Below, piece by piece: positions 33,905 through 44,885 of a DNA stretch of 64,000 nt (position 1 is the first letter of the stretch; each line of letters begins with the position of its first letter). A program made the translations under genes and the position numbers. The DNA is from Primula veris. Lineage: Eukaryota; Streptophyta; Magnoliopsida; Ericales; Primulaceae. The notes under the pieces are model-generated. The model was not told the DNA's origin. It saw nothing but the letters and a program-made list of their open reading frames with translations, and did not search any database. The stretch covers positions 24,652,967 to 24,716,966 of the forward strand of contig OY821744.1 in the NCBI GenBank assembly GCA_963682055.1. Direction: 5' to 3'.

Positions 33905-34890
33905 ACCATGTGCGAAGATTGACTTGTATACTTCGCCATTGCTCTCATACATTTGCTAAAACCAAGGAAGTCTTTGCCATATGCGTAATGTTTACATGAT
34001 TTTATTCTTCTTTATACTATAAATTTTATATATGATAACGTACGAGTTACCAAAAAGTTGTTTTAAAACACACCTCATTTTTTCTCTTTTTGCTTTATCC
34101 CACTAGATTGGATGAACACGCCACATTAAGATTAAGAAAATGTATTTTACACTTTGTCAAGTGAACGCTGAACCACAAGAGGCCTTTGAAGATGGAACCG
34201 ACCATATGTCGACCGGTGACTAATATAATGCCTCATCTTCAATGTTTTCTTTTCGTTGTTAATTTTCTTTTTCTTGTGAGATTTGCATGTGAATGCATGG
34301 TAGTATAGGTAACTCCTATTTTCTATCTAGATTTGTATTTAAATAACCAAAATAGACTTTTACATTATAAATTTTAAACACCCTTTGGGTGGCTAGGCTT
34401 CACAAACGCGCGCATCACATACGTTTCTTATAATAATATCGACCCCAATGTTTATTAAGATATATTTTTAAAATAATTAAATTTATTGCTTCGAAAAACA
34501 TTTCCTAATGAATTGTAATCAATAAATTAACTAAACCCACGATGAGGTAAGGTAGATGTATGTACTTAAATTATCACAAATAGCTAGCATACTAAAGTTT
34601 ATAACTAATGTATGCTTAATCATTAACCTCTTTCTTTGACCAACAATGACACAAAACATATACTTAGTTGTTGTGCGATTTTATCCTTAGAACTTTAGTG
34701 TAACCGTAGATAGACTGTCCCCATAGTTGTGACAAGTGAGCGTAAAAGATAATAATAGTCATTGGCCAATGGTAATGGTAGTGTAGCTCAATTTTCAATT
34801 AGAATGTTACCCGTCATTATTTTAATTAAAACATATTAAAATATTATCAATTCCTACTTAGTGAGTGAAACTTCCACATATATTGCTTTA

Positions 34891-35188
34891 TATATATAAT
34901 ACTAGCGGACTTGCCCACTCGATGTGTGTGAATCCAAAAAAAAATATGTAACCCGTTATGGTAGAATATTTGATGAAGTGAGAAACAATTATGGTTGAGA
35001 GAGAGAGTGAGATGAATTTGATGATTTGTGATAAGATGAAGTTAATAATTAGATGACAGGTTTTTTTCTTTTAATTCTCCTGTAAAAGTGTCTATTACTA
35101 TTTTGTAATTTTGTAATATAATTGGATTATTTTATAAATAATTATTTTAAGGCTTCATAAGCCCTCTTCACATAAAGTAATAGTATAG
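34891..35188. mobile_element. Small non-autonomous element with 13-bp flanking direct repeat
   Basis: atatattgcttta stands directly at 34878-34890 and again at 35189-35201. Between them is a 298-bp segment starting tatatataatactagcggac and ending agtaatagtatag, whose ends are roughly inverted. The class is uncertain (SINE-like by duplication length, MITE-like by ends). Confidence 0.4.
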
Positions 35189-35201
35189 ATATATTGCTTT
35201 A

Positions 35202-36099
35202 GTATAAATTGATGCAAACCAAAATACCATATGGGCCAATTTTAAGAAACATGAATATTTTGGGGCGAAAACATGAATAAATTGATGCATGTCCAATCAC
35301 TTTATTTAGAAAAACCTCCATATCAAACGATTAGTAGTATCTATCTCGAGAGAGAGATATATTAATTAAGAATTAGCGACTTGTACCACTGCATATACAT
35401 TGTTTGTTTTACATTGTAAAAAAAAAACACTGCATATAAAATCCATGCATACATACATATATACATGCATACATACATATATACATGCATACACACATGG
35501 ATACCAAATTTACGTTACTAGTCTAAATCACTCACAATTGAACTGAATAGTTCGAGCTTTTGATGGCGTTGGGGTCTTATAACTTACGCGAATTTCGTTA
35601 CACTCACAGCTTAACTTGTTAAGTATTAACTTACGTAATTAAGCAATTTCGCCTCAGAAAGTTGATTTTGGATTTGAGATTTTGGGAGATTCGTTTCTTT
35701 TTACTCGAAGAATTAGGGGAGAAAATTATGATGTGGAAGCTTCTGAGATACTTGCTAATGAAGCACTGGTGTGTGTGTGTGCATAATTATTTTTTTAATT
35801 GAAAATCTTGAGTTGTTCTATGGAAATAATAAATACGTTATTTTTGTTTGGATGCAGTTTTTTAAGATTAGTTTATTTGATTTTTGCTTCTATATATGTT
35901 GTACTTCATTGAGCAAACTTAAGTTTTATGGTCCAAAAATCTTAAAATATCAAGTATAACCGAAACGCGTAACAATATTCGGAACATTAGACAAACGTAT
36001 TTTTTCAATAAATATATATAAATGGTAAGATATTAAATTTCTTACATTATAATTACCAATATAGAATAGTGGACACTTGATTAGGAACGTAGGGAGTAT
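35202..36099. other. Intergenic with a short 24-bp-period tandem repeat
   Basis: catgcatacatacatatata recurs about 2.5 times at 35440-35500. No gene recognised. Confidence 0.6.
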
Positions 36100-36311
36100 T
36101 TAACAAGTCATTGCCTTTTTTTTTTTTTACATAGGAAACCACATAAAACCTTACATAAAATTAAATGATTCATTAGTGTACTAAATTCTATAATGAAAAA
36201 TATATATATATATATATTCTCTCCGCAAAGTATCGAACACGGGTTGACTAGACTCTTTAGTAATAAAATCGACCACTCGGTCACAGATAACTATTAATTA
36301 GAGATAGTAAA

Positions 36312-36354
<43 letters not shown>

Positions 36355-36856
36355 TATAATATTGTGCCAAACAGTAGCCTTAAAAATATACTTTTTTTGA
36401 GGGCTTTTGTCCCGTGTCTCTTGGGCCTAGCCCAAAATCCGTTCTCAACCCAAACGGTGTCTTAATAGTGTATATGTTGGTCCATGACTAAGAAACTTTA
36501 TAGTCTCGCATCATCCACACATGGCAGACACTAAACAAAGAAGGGGTGAATGGGCCATCTTTTTGTTCCTTGCAAAGCACAACTAGAGAATCTTTAAAAA
36601 GAGAAACTGACAAGTGAGATGGAGGTCTCCATTAATGCAGAAGATTTTATTGTATGCTTAAGTTATGCAGGATCGATCATAACTACAAACATAGCTCCAT
36701 CAACTAAGTACTTAATAAGAATGTATCAGGAAAAAAAAAATACTAGTAATAAGAATGATATGAAGATAAAATGAAAAGTGAATAAAATTTTCCAAACTTA
36801 ACGATGATATAAATCATGCATCAACCATACTTTTTAGGATAGCTGGGTTTTTTTCT

Positions 36857-37111
36857 CTATGCGTTTCCCACTGGACCTCTCCGTCCCTGTGAAGGAATTA
36901 CCCATTGAGCAAGTTTTCTTCCGTTGATAGTACTTTGTGCCCTTTCTGGGGAATGGAATCTCGGAATATTGTTTGTTGTTATGGAGAGATCGGAAGTTAG
37001 AACGCCATGATGAACCTCGTTCTGAAGCTCAATGTTAGCTAGTGCACCAACAACAAAGAACAATAAAATTGAAAAAACTGCAACAAGAATGTGAACCTTA
37101 ATAAACTCCAT
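36857..37111 (-). CDS. Small secreted-peptide precursor, copy 2 (84 aa)
   Basis: Starts MEFIKVHILVAVFSILLFF at ATG 37111. It has the same length as copy 1, an intact frame and the same C-terminus (KLAQWVIPSQGRRGPVGNA). Differences from copy 1 sit in the signal peptide (I/L, I/V, G/A, K/N) and just before the C-terminal block (VS to IN). TATA box and 5' leader are kept. The precursor would enter the secretory pathway and be cut to release a C-terminal peptide (inference from layout). The family is not recognised. Retention of frame in both copies while neighbouring genes decay argues that at least one is functional, though the duplication may simply be young. Confidence 0.6.
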   Translation of the reverse strand: MEFIKVHILVAVFSILLFFVVGALANIELQNEVHHGVLTSDLSITTNNIPRFHSPERAQSTINGRKLAQWVIPSQGRRGPVGNA

Positions 37112-37175
37112 ATTACCACAACAAAGAATTATACAGAGTTGATTGATAGCATCGTCTCTGAATTGTGATCTTGTC

Positions 37176-37185
37176 TTATATATAG
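37176..37185 (-). promoter_or_regulatory. TATA box of secreted-peptide gene copy 2
   Basis: Minus-strand CTATATATAA, 65-74 nt above the ATG, same as copy 1. Confidence 0.55.
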
Positions 37186-38385
37186 GTAGTATGATATCTT
37201 TTCCGAAATCTTTTTAATATCCGTGTCTTTTTAATTGGTTTCTGTGATAGGGGATTATTTCATTTGCAGTATTACTTTAGGTTAATACTAGTCGAGATTG
37301 ATCTAAATTACCATAAAGTTTACCCTGCATAAGATACGTATATATTGCGATTGATTTCGGGGATATAATTTTGCTATTAAAATTCATTATACAAAAGATT
37401 ATATTCCTTAAATAATAGGCTCAGTTATTCCGCTATATTTAGTTGATGTGACTTCAAATTTTCTACCCCATAATTATACATATTTCCTATCCTATTAATT
37501 TAATTGATCAACTTCATCATTATTAAATACTTACAATATACCCGAGTATAATTTTAATATCTAATGTGGTGAGTGTTCTTAATGCAATTGATTAAAAAAA
37601 AAAAGGAAATATGTTATATTTTCTTAGTATACAATCCTGTCATTAATACAACTTTTATGAAAATAAATTTAGTTCTAATTGCTAAATACAGTATTTTTTA
37701 CCAACTATCTATTGCAAAAATAAATGTGAAATTCAAAACAATACAAAAGTATGATTTCTTCACGAAATTATAACATTCTACGCTTATATTTTAGCACTAC
37801 AACAACAACAACAAGAATATGAATATTAAGTGTTTAATCATTTCAAATAAATACTATGGTTTCTTTTGGGCTATGATGCGTTAAAAAATAACCAATTAAA
37901 AGAACAAATGTAAAATTAATAAACAGGTGTTTGATTACAAAAAAAATAAAATAAAAAATAAACAGGTGTTAATGTTGACCTTGTACTAAACGAAAGTAAT
38001 TACAAATGGAAATATTTTATTGTGAAGATACATACTTGACGTTAATTATAATTAGTTGAGAAAATATACTTTAATTACTCAAATAACTTAATACAATTTA
38101 AATAAATAAATATTTTATTTTTTCACACATCAATTTATCTCTCAAACAAATCATCATACATATATTTTTATATTATTATAACAATAAAACATTATATTTT
38201 TACGATATCCATTCTATTATTTTTACAAATTTTTTAAAAATATTAAATTTATTTATACAAATTGGTAAAAACAAGGCATCCTAGCATTGTAATAAAAGTA
38301 AGAACAATAATAAATAGCATTCCCGTCATATTAGAGCATATTTTGTTGGTTTAAATTAAATTTTGGATGCTGGTGTGTGGAAGCA

Positions 38386-40433
38386 CGGACCCACCCCTAA
38401 TATACATACATACACAGCGAAATTGGATAAAGCTGTTCAGTGCGATTTGTGAGAACACATTTTAAAATGAGCATCCCCCTTGAGCTACTAGCAACTCATG
38501 ATACGGATCCTTTCTAGAGAGAGAGAGAGAGCTAAGATGTCGAAGCCAGGTAAAATTGACTATTTTCCACCCTTTACATTATTATTTACTACTGTAATTT
38601 ATTACCTCATTTTCTTTTAATTTTATTAGAGTAGAAACAATTGGTATATGTTGTTCTCTAAATACATTTTGTTTGTTTTGCACTCTTGAACGAGTGAATG
38701 ACAAACTTTATGATTCTAGCTTTTTCAGGCTAGAATTCAAGAATAGTTCCGCTTAAAAGGATGATCAATTAATATTTTCTTTATGAAAAAGGCAAATTTG
38801 CCGAATTAAAAAGCTGTAAGAACACAAGGCTTTAATGTATTACGATGAATGTTATTTTGTGGCCCTGAGTGCAAGTTTTTCAAAAAAAAAATTAGGTTTT
38901 TACATGGTTTTTAATTTTTAAACCAGTAGATGATAAACATGGAATCATATTGTAACGTATAAAGTAAATTTTCTTTAGACTAGCTACTATATTTATCTGA
39001 TAGAAATGGTTGTTTTTTTACTTCTGTAGATACATAGGCCTTGTTTGGTTACCCCTTTAAGAAAATAAGCTGTATTATTTGCGTTTTCAAAAAAAATAAG
39101 AAGCTATGTTCATGAATCTTTATAGCTAAAGATTATAGGTTTTTTCTGGCTGAAATTCAAAAAAAGCTCTGCTCAGAAACCGATCAACTGGTATTTCTTT
39201 TTAAATAAAAAGCAAAACAGCTGAGCTTATAAACTGTTACCACACAAGGTCTTTACGAACTCAGATGATTAATTTGTAGTTTTGAGTTTTGAGTCGAAGT
39301 CTTGTAATGTTTAGGATGTTTCATGGTAACCCCTTTAATAAACAAGTATATGGTAACTTACATAATGGTCCCTCAAAAGTTAGCAATATTTTCAACCCTA
39401 AAGATTTGATAAAAGTTTAGTAACAATGTCATTGCCGAAGAAACTAGAGAATTTTACTGAAACATCAATATGATATCATGTGGCTTCCTTATTTTACCCT
39501 AGGCCTTAAGTAAAATAAAAGGTACATGCACCGTGCACGTACCAAAAAAACTAAAGTTAGCGAAGCCATTAGTATCTTACACTGTTGCCCCAACTAAGCC
39601 ATCATCATCATATATTCCTACTCCAAAAAATGCGTTAAAAGTGCCAGTTAACTGCGTCCATCAATATACCTTAAATATGTTTTAGTATCCATATTCAATC
39701 GTCATGTACATGCGTTTATATTATGCGAGCCTCTCACCAAGTTTTAGATAATGCTGGTCGTACATTTAGTAAAAGTAAGTAATATTAGCCGATTATGGCA
39801 ATGCTATTTTTCTTTGACATTCCTATAGGGGATTGGTTGCAATTAAGGGACCATAAAAGTCTGTTTCCAAGCAATATTGGAGACATCTAAGTACTAACCT
39901 TAGGCTAATCTATTCAGACCAGAGCAGTGTTAGTACAACTTAACGATCTAAAAATCTTAATTAACCGCTATGACGTATTGTCTATGTCAATGTCGTTCAT
40001 TTTTCTATACATGAATGCCTGAAACGGGTAACAAAATCAAAGTCCTGAAGTTTGGGTCCTTGTGGTTCTCAGAACAGTTAAGTCTGGGTCATAATGTCGC
40101 ATTATCAGAAAATTATTAGTCTTAACTAATTGTAACACATTTTAGAACCGGCACACAGACTGGATGAGTGATACTAATACTCTTTTAAAGCATCCATTTC
40201 TGTCATTGTAAATGTAAGTTTGGGTCATGTGTTCACGACTTGCTTTGTAGCAGTTTTAAACTCAGATGTGGCATTTTTTTGCTTACAAACAATAGCATAT
40301 ATCTAGATAAATAGCTAAGATTCTAAATTTCCTGGTTTTTCTAGCTTGAAAATAAAAATTAATTCAGCTTTGTAAATCCACTTTTCTCACAACCTTAATT
40401 AACTTTTTCTTTTATATATCCACTTAACTACAG
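38386..40433. repeat. Region upstream of the OPT relic with two copies of a dispersed unit
   Basis: Units at about 38690-38940 and 39000-39330 share the core tctgtagatacat...cttgttt...aagaaaataagct...gctt(a)taa..gctg and a tail gttttgagt..aagt.ttgtaatgtt with copies at about 45700-46080, 46140-46440 and 46615-46900. The inner part of the 39 kb copy has ggccttgtttggttac (39037) facing gttaccacacaaggtc (39236), MITE-like ends. ATGTCGAAGCCAG before a GTAAAA donor (38538) could be a start exon, but no upstream OPT exons were found. Confidence 0.55.
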
Positions 40434-43400
40434 GGCTTTACACGAAAAAGACGGGAGACAACAAGGAGGAGTAACAAGAACTCAATTCTCTCTGATAGCC
40501 CTAATTTTCAGCTTTGCATATTATGTATTCCCAGGCTATCTTTTTCAAATACTCACTTCATTCTCTTGGGTCTGTTGGATGTTCCCAAAATCAGTTTTGG
40601 TCCAACAACTCGGATTGGGCCTACATGGGCTCGGGATTGGGGCCCTTGGGTTCGACTGGTTCTCAATTTCCGCATACCTTGGGAGCCCATTAGCAAGTCC
40701 CTGGTTCGCCACTGCCAATGTTGCTGTCGGTTTTGCGTTTGTTTTATATGTATTGACACCTATAACCTACTGGCTCAATGTGTACAAAGCAAAAACATTT
40801 CCAATATTTTCACAAAAATTGTTCCAGGCTAATGGGTCGGTTTACAATATCATGAGCATTATTGACTCGAACTTCCACCTTGATATTGATGCTTATGAGA
40901 AGGGCTGCTTTATTTGAGCATGTTTTTCCCGATGACTTATGGTGTCGGTTTCGCTGCTCTCACTGCTACTATTGTTCATGTGATGCTGTTTCATGGAAGG
41001 TATTAAAGCTACAAGTCCTTGTCATTGTATATAAATGTACTTCTTACTTTTAAGCGTATTTTTTTGTGTATCTCTTGGTGTATACGATTTGAAATTGCTC
41101 AAGTTCGTGAACTTCGTTAAGAACTTGAAAGTTTTTTAATCAAATCCTTTGTGGGGGCGGCTTAAGTTATCATCTGAAATATTATTTGTATACTGCATTC
41201 AAAAAAAAAATTAATCATTTTACCTGATCCTCTGTCTTCAACTGCAAAAAGTAAATTTCAAGATTCCAAATGCAATTGCGGATAAAACGAGCTCTGCACC
41301 TTCGTACTATTGAACAGATGCTGTTAACACTTTTAATCCCCAACCGTGTCAAATACAATTGCGAACATTTCTATCGTCTATCCATACCCGTATTCAATCA
41401 CAAGAAATTCTAACAAGAAATTGCGTTCTAGAACAAAAGTTTACCCCAACACAAAAACCTTACCGGCTCACGTGAATGCAGTTGTACACAAATCCAACTT
41501 TTGTTATCTTTTGAAGATTAAAAAACAAGTACCAATTTTCTACATATACATAATAGTTTTGTGTGGCGATACGATGCAGAGAAATTTGGGATCAGAGCAA
41601 ATCAAGTTTCAAGGAGAAGAAAACAGATATACATAACAAGCTGATGAGCCATTACAAGCAAGTTCCGGAATGGTGGTTTTGGTCGATTCTTGTCGTGAAC
41701 ATTGTCGCGACCATAATCGCCTGCGAGTACTACATTATTCAGCTTCAGTTGCCTTGGTGTGGTGTTTTGCTTGCATGTCTCATAGCCTTTGTTTTCACTC
41801 TTCCTATCGGAATTATTACTGTCATCACAAACCAGGTTTGTCATCTTATCGTTTTGTATTGTATAATTACATCATAATGTTCAAAACACTACATACATAC
41901 ATGAGATTATTGCATCCAGGATAAATGTTTAAGACTGATTATAATCTAGTCATGTGCCTAATCTTCCTCTTTATAACAAATTAAGCATATTGGAGAGATT
42001 CTACCACCTTGCTTAACACGTCTCAATTGTCACGGATTTCCTATTGTAAAAATGATTTAAATTTTAAATTGCTCAGCTCAAATTATGCCAAAGGTGAGGC
42101 GTTTTGAAAATCTTAGTTTATACCTAACATCTTTTTAAATCAGCTTAAACTTTTAGAAGAGATGCAGTTTGGCGCCAAAAAGTTATAATTTATTTATTGG
42201 GCTGATGCAAATTTGCATTTCTTATCAATTGCAGTCACCCAGCCTGAATGTGATCACGGAGTATATAATAGGGTATATCTACCCAGGATATCCAGTGGCT
42301 AACACGTGCTTCAAAGTGTATGGATACATTAGTATGACCCAAGCCATCACTTTCCTGCAATATTTGAAGCTTGGTCACTACATGAAAATTCCCCACCAAG
42401 AACCATGTTCATGGCACAGGTTAGTGTTACTTCTCATATCCTGGCATCAAGAAATATATTTAACCTCAAGACCATCAACAAAATATTCTATGAAACCATT
42501 CCTCGTGCTAATCTAGTCGATAGTTATGGAAACTTTATCAACAAAGCAAAAAACTTTTTTAGTCTAAATTATGCAATGCATACTGTATACAAGTTGTAAG
42601 GATTTTTCAACTGTTAAACGACTCGATCGCAGGTGCGCTTCTAATTGATTCCGCTCAACTGATCGTGATAAGATGTATATAAAGGTGTAATACTTAACTA
42701 ACTCTATTATTTTTTGGGTTTATGTATGAAATGGTCAAATAGTTAAGAATTAAGATTTATGATTACCTAAACAGAAAACATGGCAGGGTTAGAACTTTAT
42801 AGTACAATTTCTCTCTCTTAGAATCATAAACTACAACAAGAATATATGTTTCTGAATTCAGATTAAACTACTAGCTAATGTATAATTCTGACTGCATGTC
42901 GTTTATTCACAAAAAGAAGTGGGTTCTAGTTCATGAGACCTCGAATTCCCACGTTGCAGCGTGCATTGTGCCAACAGGTCATCCCCCAACTCTAGCTGAT
43001 GTACTATCTTAAAGTTCATTCTAGCCCATTGCAATTCCTTTAATGGAAGTTTGAAATTAAGCTACGAAACCATTAAACAATAAAGATGGTCAAATATATA
43101 TTTGGTTTGACTCTATGGTATATAGTTAGTGTTTGGCTTTTGCACTATGAACTAAAAAAAAACAGTGCAGTACTTTGGACAGTTGCAGTTCTAGAAATTA
43201 AATTTCAAAAGGCTGTTGATAATCTAGGGGTCATAAATAAAGCTATACGTAAATTTTAAAAAGCTCTGAAATAGAAAAAAAGAATTGTTCAAAATTTTGA
43301 AAGTGGGATGGGTTGCGAACACTAGCCGGGTCTCCTCTCACTTTCGGATCAAAAGGGCAAAAGCCGCAAAACATAATTTTGTAGTCAAAAACTTAAACTT

Positions 43401-44104
43401 AAATTATCTGCTTTATTTTGTATCACTCAATTTTGAAATGAAATCAGGATTGCTTGTTTCAGTGTGACCATGTTTAAACGACATATGTACAGGTTGTGGG
43501 AACATTGATAGCATGTATTGTGTACTTAACCACAGCATGGTCGATGATAGAGACGATCCCCGATATCTGTTAGTCAACCTCATCAATCTGGACATACCCT
43601 TCCGACACAGTCTTCTACGACACCTCACGCCTCAGTCATTTGGGGCCTTATCGGCCCAAGAAGAATCTTCGGTGACTTAGGCACTTACGTGACGGTGAAC
43701 TGGTTCTTCTTAGGAGTGGCTATAGTACCTCTCCTAGTATGGTTAGCACAACAACAATTTCCAAATAAAAGAGTGGATAAGGCTGGTAAATATGCCGGTT
43801 TTGATAGGTGCCACTGGGATGATGCCGCCTGCTACGGCGGTGAATTACACAACTTGGATGGCTATCGGGTTTTTGTCAGGCTTTGTGGTGTATAGATATA
43901 GGCCGGGTTTGTGGGTGAAGTATAATTATGTATTGTCGGGTGCGCTTGATGCTGGGCTAACTTTTATGGGAGTGGTTTTGAATGTGTTTGGTGTTCGAAG
44001 ATGTGAGCTTGAGCTGGTTGGGTAATGATCTTGATGGGTGCCCTTATGCTAGTTGTCCTATGGCTAAAGGGGTTAGGGTCTCCAGGTGCCCTGTGGTTTA
44101 TTGA
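40434..44104 (+). pseudogene. Oligopeptide transporter (OPT family), 5'-truncated and frameshifted
   Basis: OPT proteins are proton-coupled membrane importers of small peptides or metal chelates. Four exons keep correct splice sites: 40434-40999, 41580-41835, 42235-42419 and 43493-44104. They encode the C-terminal part: [54 protein letters not shown] and YNYVLSGALDAGL, ending CPVVY before TGA. Lesions by comparison with the family: a 1-nt loss near 40900, 2 extra nt near 42391 (exactly in the KIPPR motif), TAG 43571-43573, and frame shifts near 43630, 43772 and 43995. The N-terminal half, with the NPG motif, is not in the window. Clean introns suggest recent decay or assembly indels. Confidence 0.88.
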
Positions 44105-44269
44105 ACAAAAAACCAGCCTTTAATGTAGCATTAATAACATTTAGGTATGGTTCTAATATATAGTATAGTACTATTTAACCAGACAGACATATTTTACGCA
44201 GATTGTTTAATTTTAGTTTCTTTTCATATACACTAACAATCTGAAAGTTTACTAGGACAGTTTCACTGC

Positions 44270-44885
44270 ATAGTTTTCTTAAACCTATTGACATCCTAAA
44301 CACATGCATCTCTAAACAACCCTACATCGACACTACCGCACACCATCTGGTAACCCTACCTCTCATCTCCACTGCACCGTCATGTGGCATAGCAAATCTA
44401 ACCAAGTAGGGCCCACCCATTTTCATCACAACCTCCTCCACTGTCTGTTGGATCTCCTTCATTCTCTTGTTGCTAGGGTCGTGCAGAATTCTTTGACGCT
44501 GGCACCTCAGATCATACGGGCCGATCATGCCACAGTCAACCCCATCAACGGCACAGATCTCCCTGACCTTCCCCACAGCTTCTACCGACTCGACCTGACA
44601 CATTATGAGCATATTATCCTCGGCTTTTGTCAGATAATCATGCTCTAGGCCGTATTTTGGGGCCTGGATGATTGGATGGGCAGCCCCACGAACTCCATTT
44701 GGAGGCTACCTACAATAATAGACAGACTTTTTGGCCGACTCAGGGTCATCGATCATGGGGAACATGAGGCCTTGTGGGCCTATGTCGAGGGAATTTTTGT
44801 TCCAAGTGAGGGAAGAATCTAAAAGGCGGAGGATGGCAGGAGTTTGGGTAGCGGCGAGGGCTTGGAGGTAATCAAGTCGGACCAA
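44270..44885 (-). pseudogene. HpcH/HpaI aldolase relic (5' truncated)
   Basis: Plant HpcH/HpaI-type aldolases are class II enzymes that split or form 2-keto-3-deoxy acids with a divalent metal. The minus frame reads LQALAATQTPAILRL and LDIGPQGLMFPMIDDPESAKK, then TAG where the family continues (YCR*PPNGVRGAAHP), then DNMLIMCQVESVEAV, VDGVDCGMIGPYDL, ILHDPSNKRM and FAMPHDGAVEMRGR. A frame shift near 44360 moves YQMVCGSVDVGLFRDA to the next frame. Metal-binding Glu (in CQVES) and Asp (in FPMID) are kept. The N-terminal part is absent. Single exon here, opposite in direction to the OPT relic. Confidence 0.85.

Larger units (their letters stand above)
36100..38385. repeat. Segmental duplication, copy 2 (matches 23866-27050)
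   Basis: Shares gene, promoter and flanks with copy 1. It has an expanded TA run at 36318-36350 and lacks the 890-bp stretch found in copy 1. Past 38385 the two copies diverge. Confidence 0.85.
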
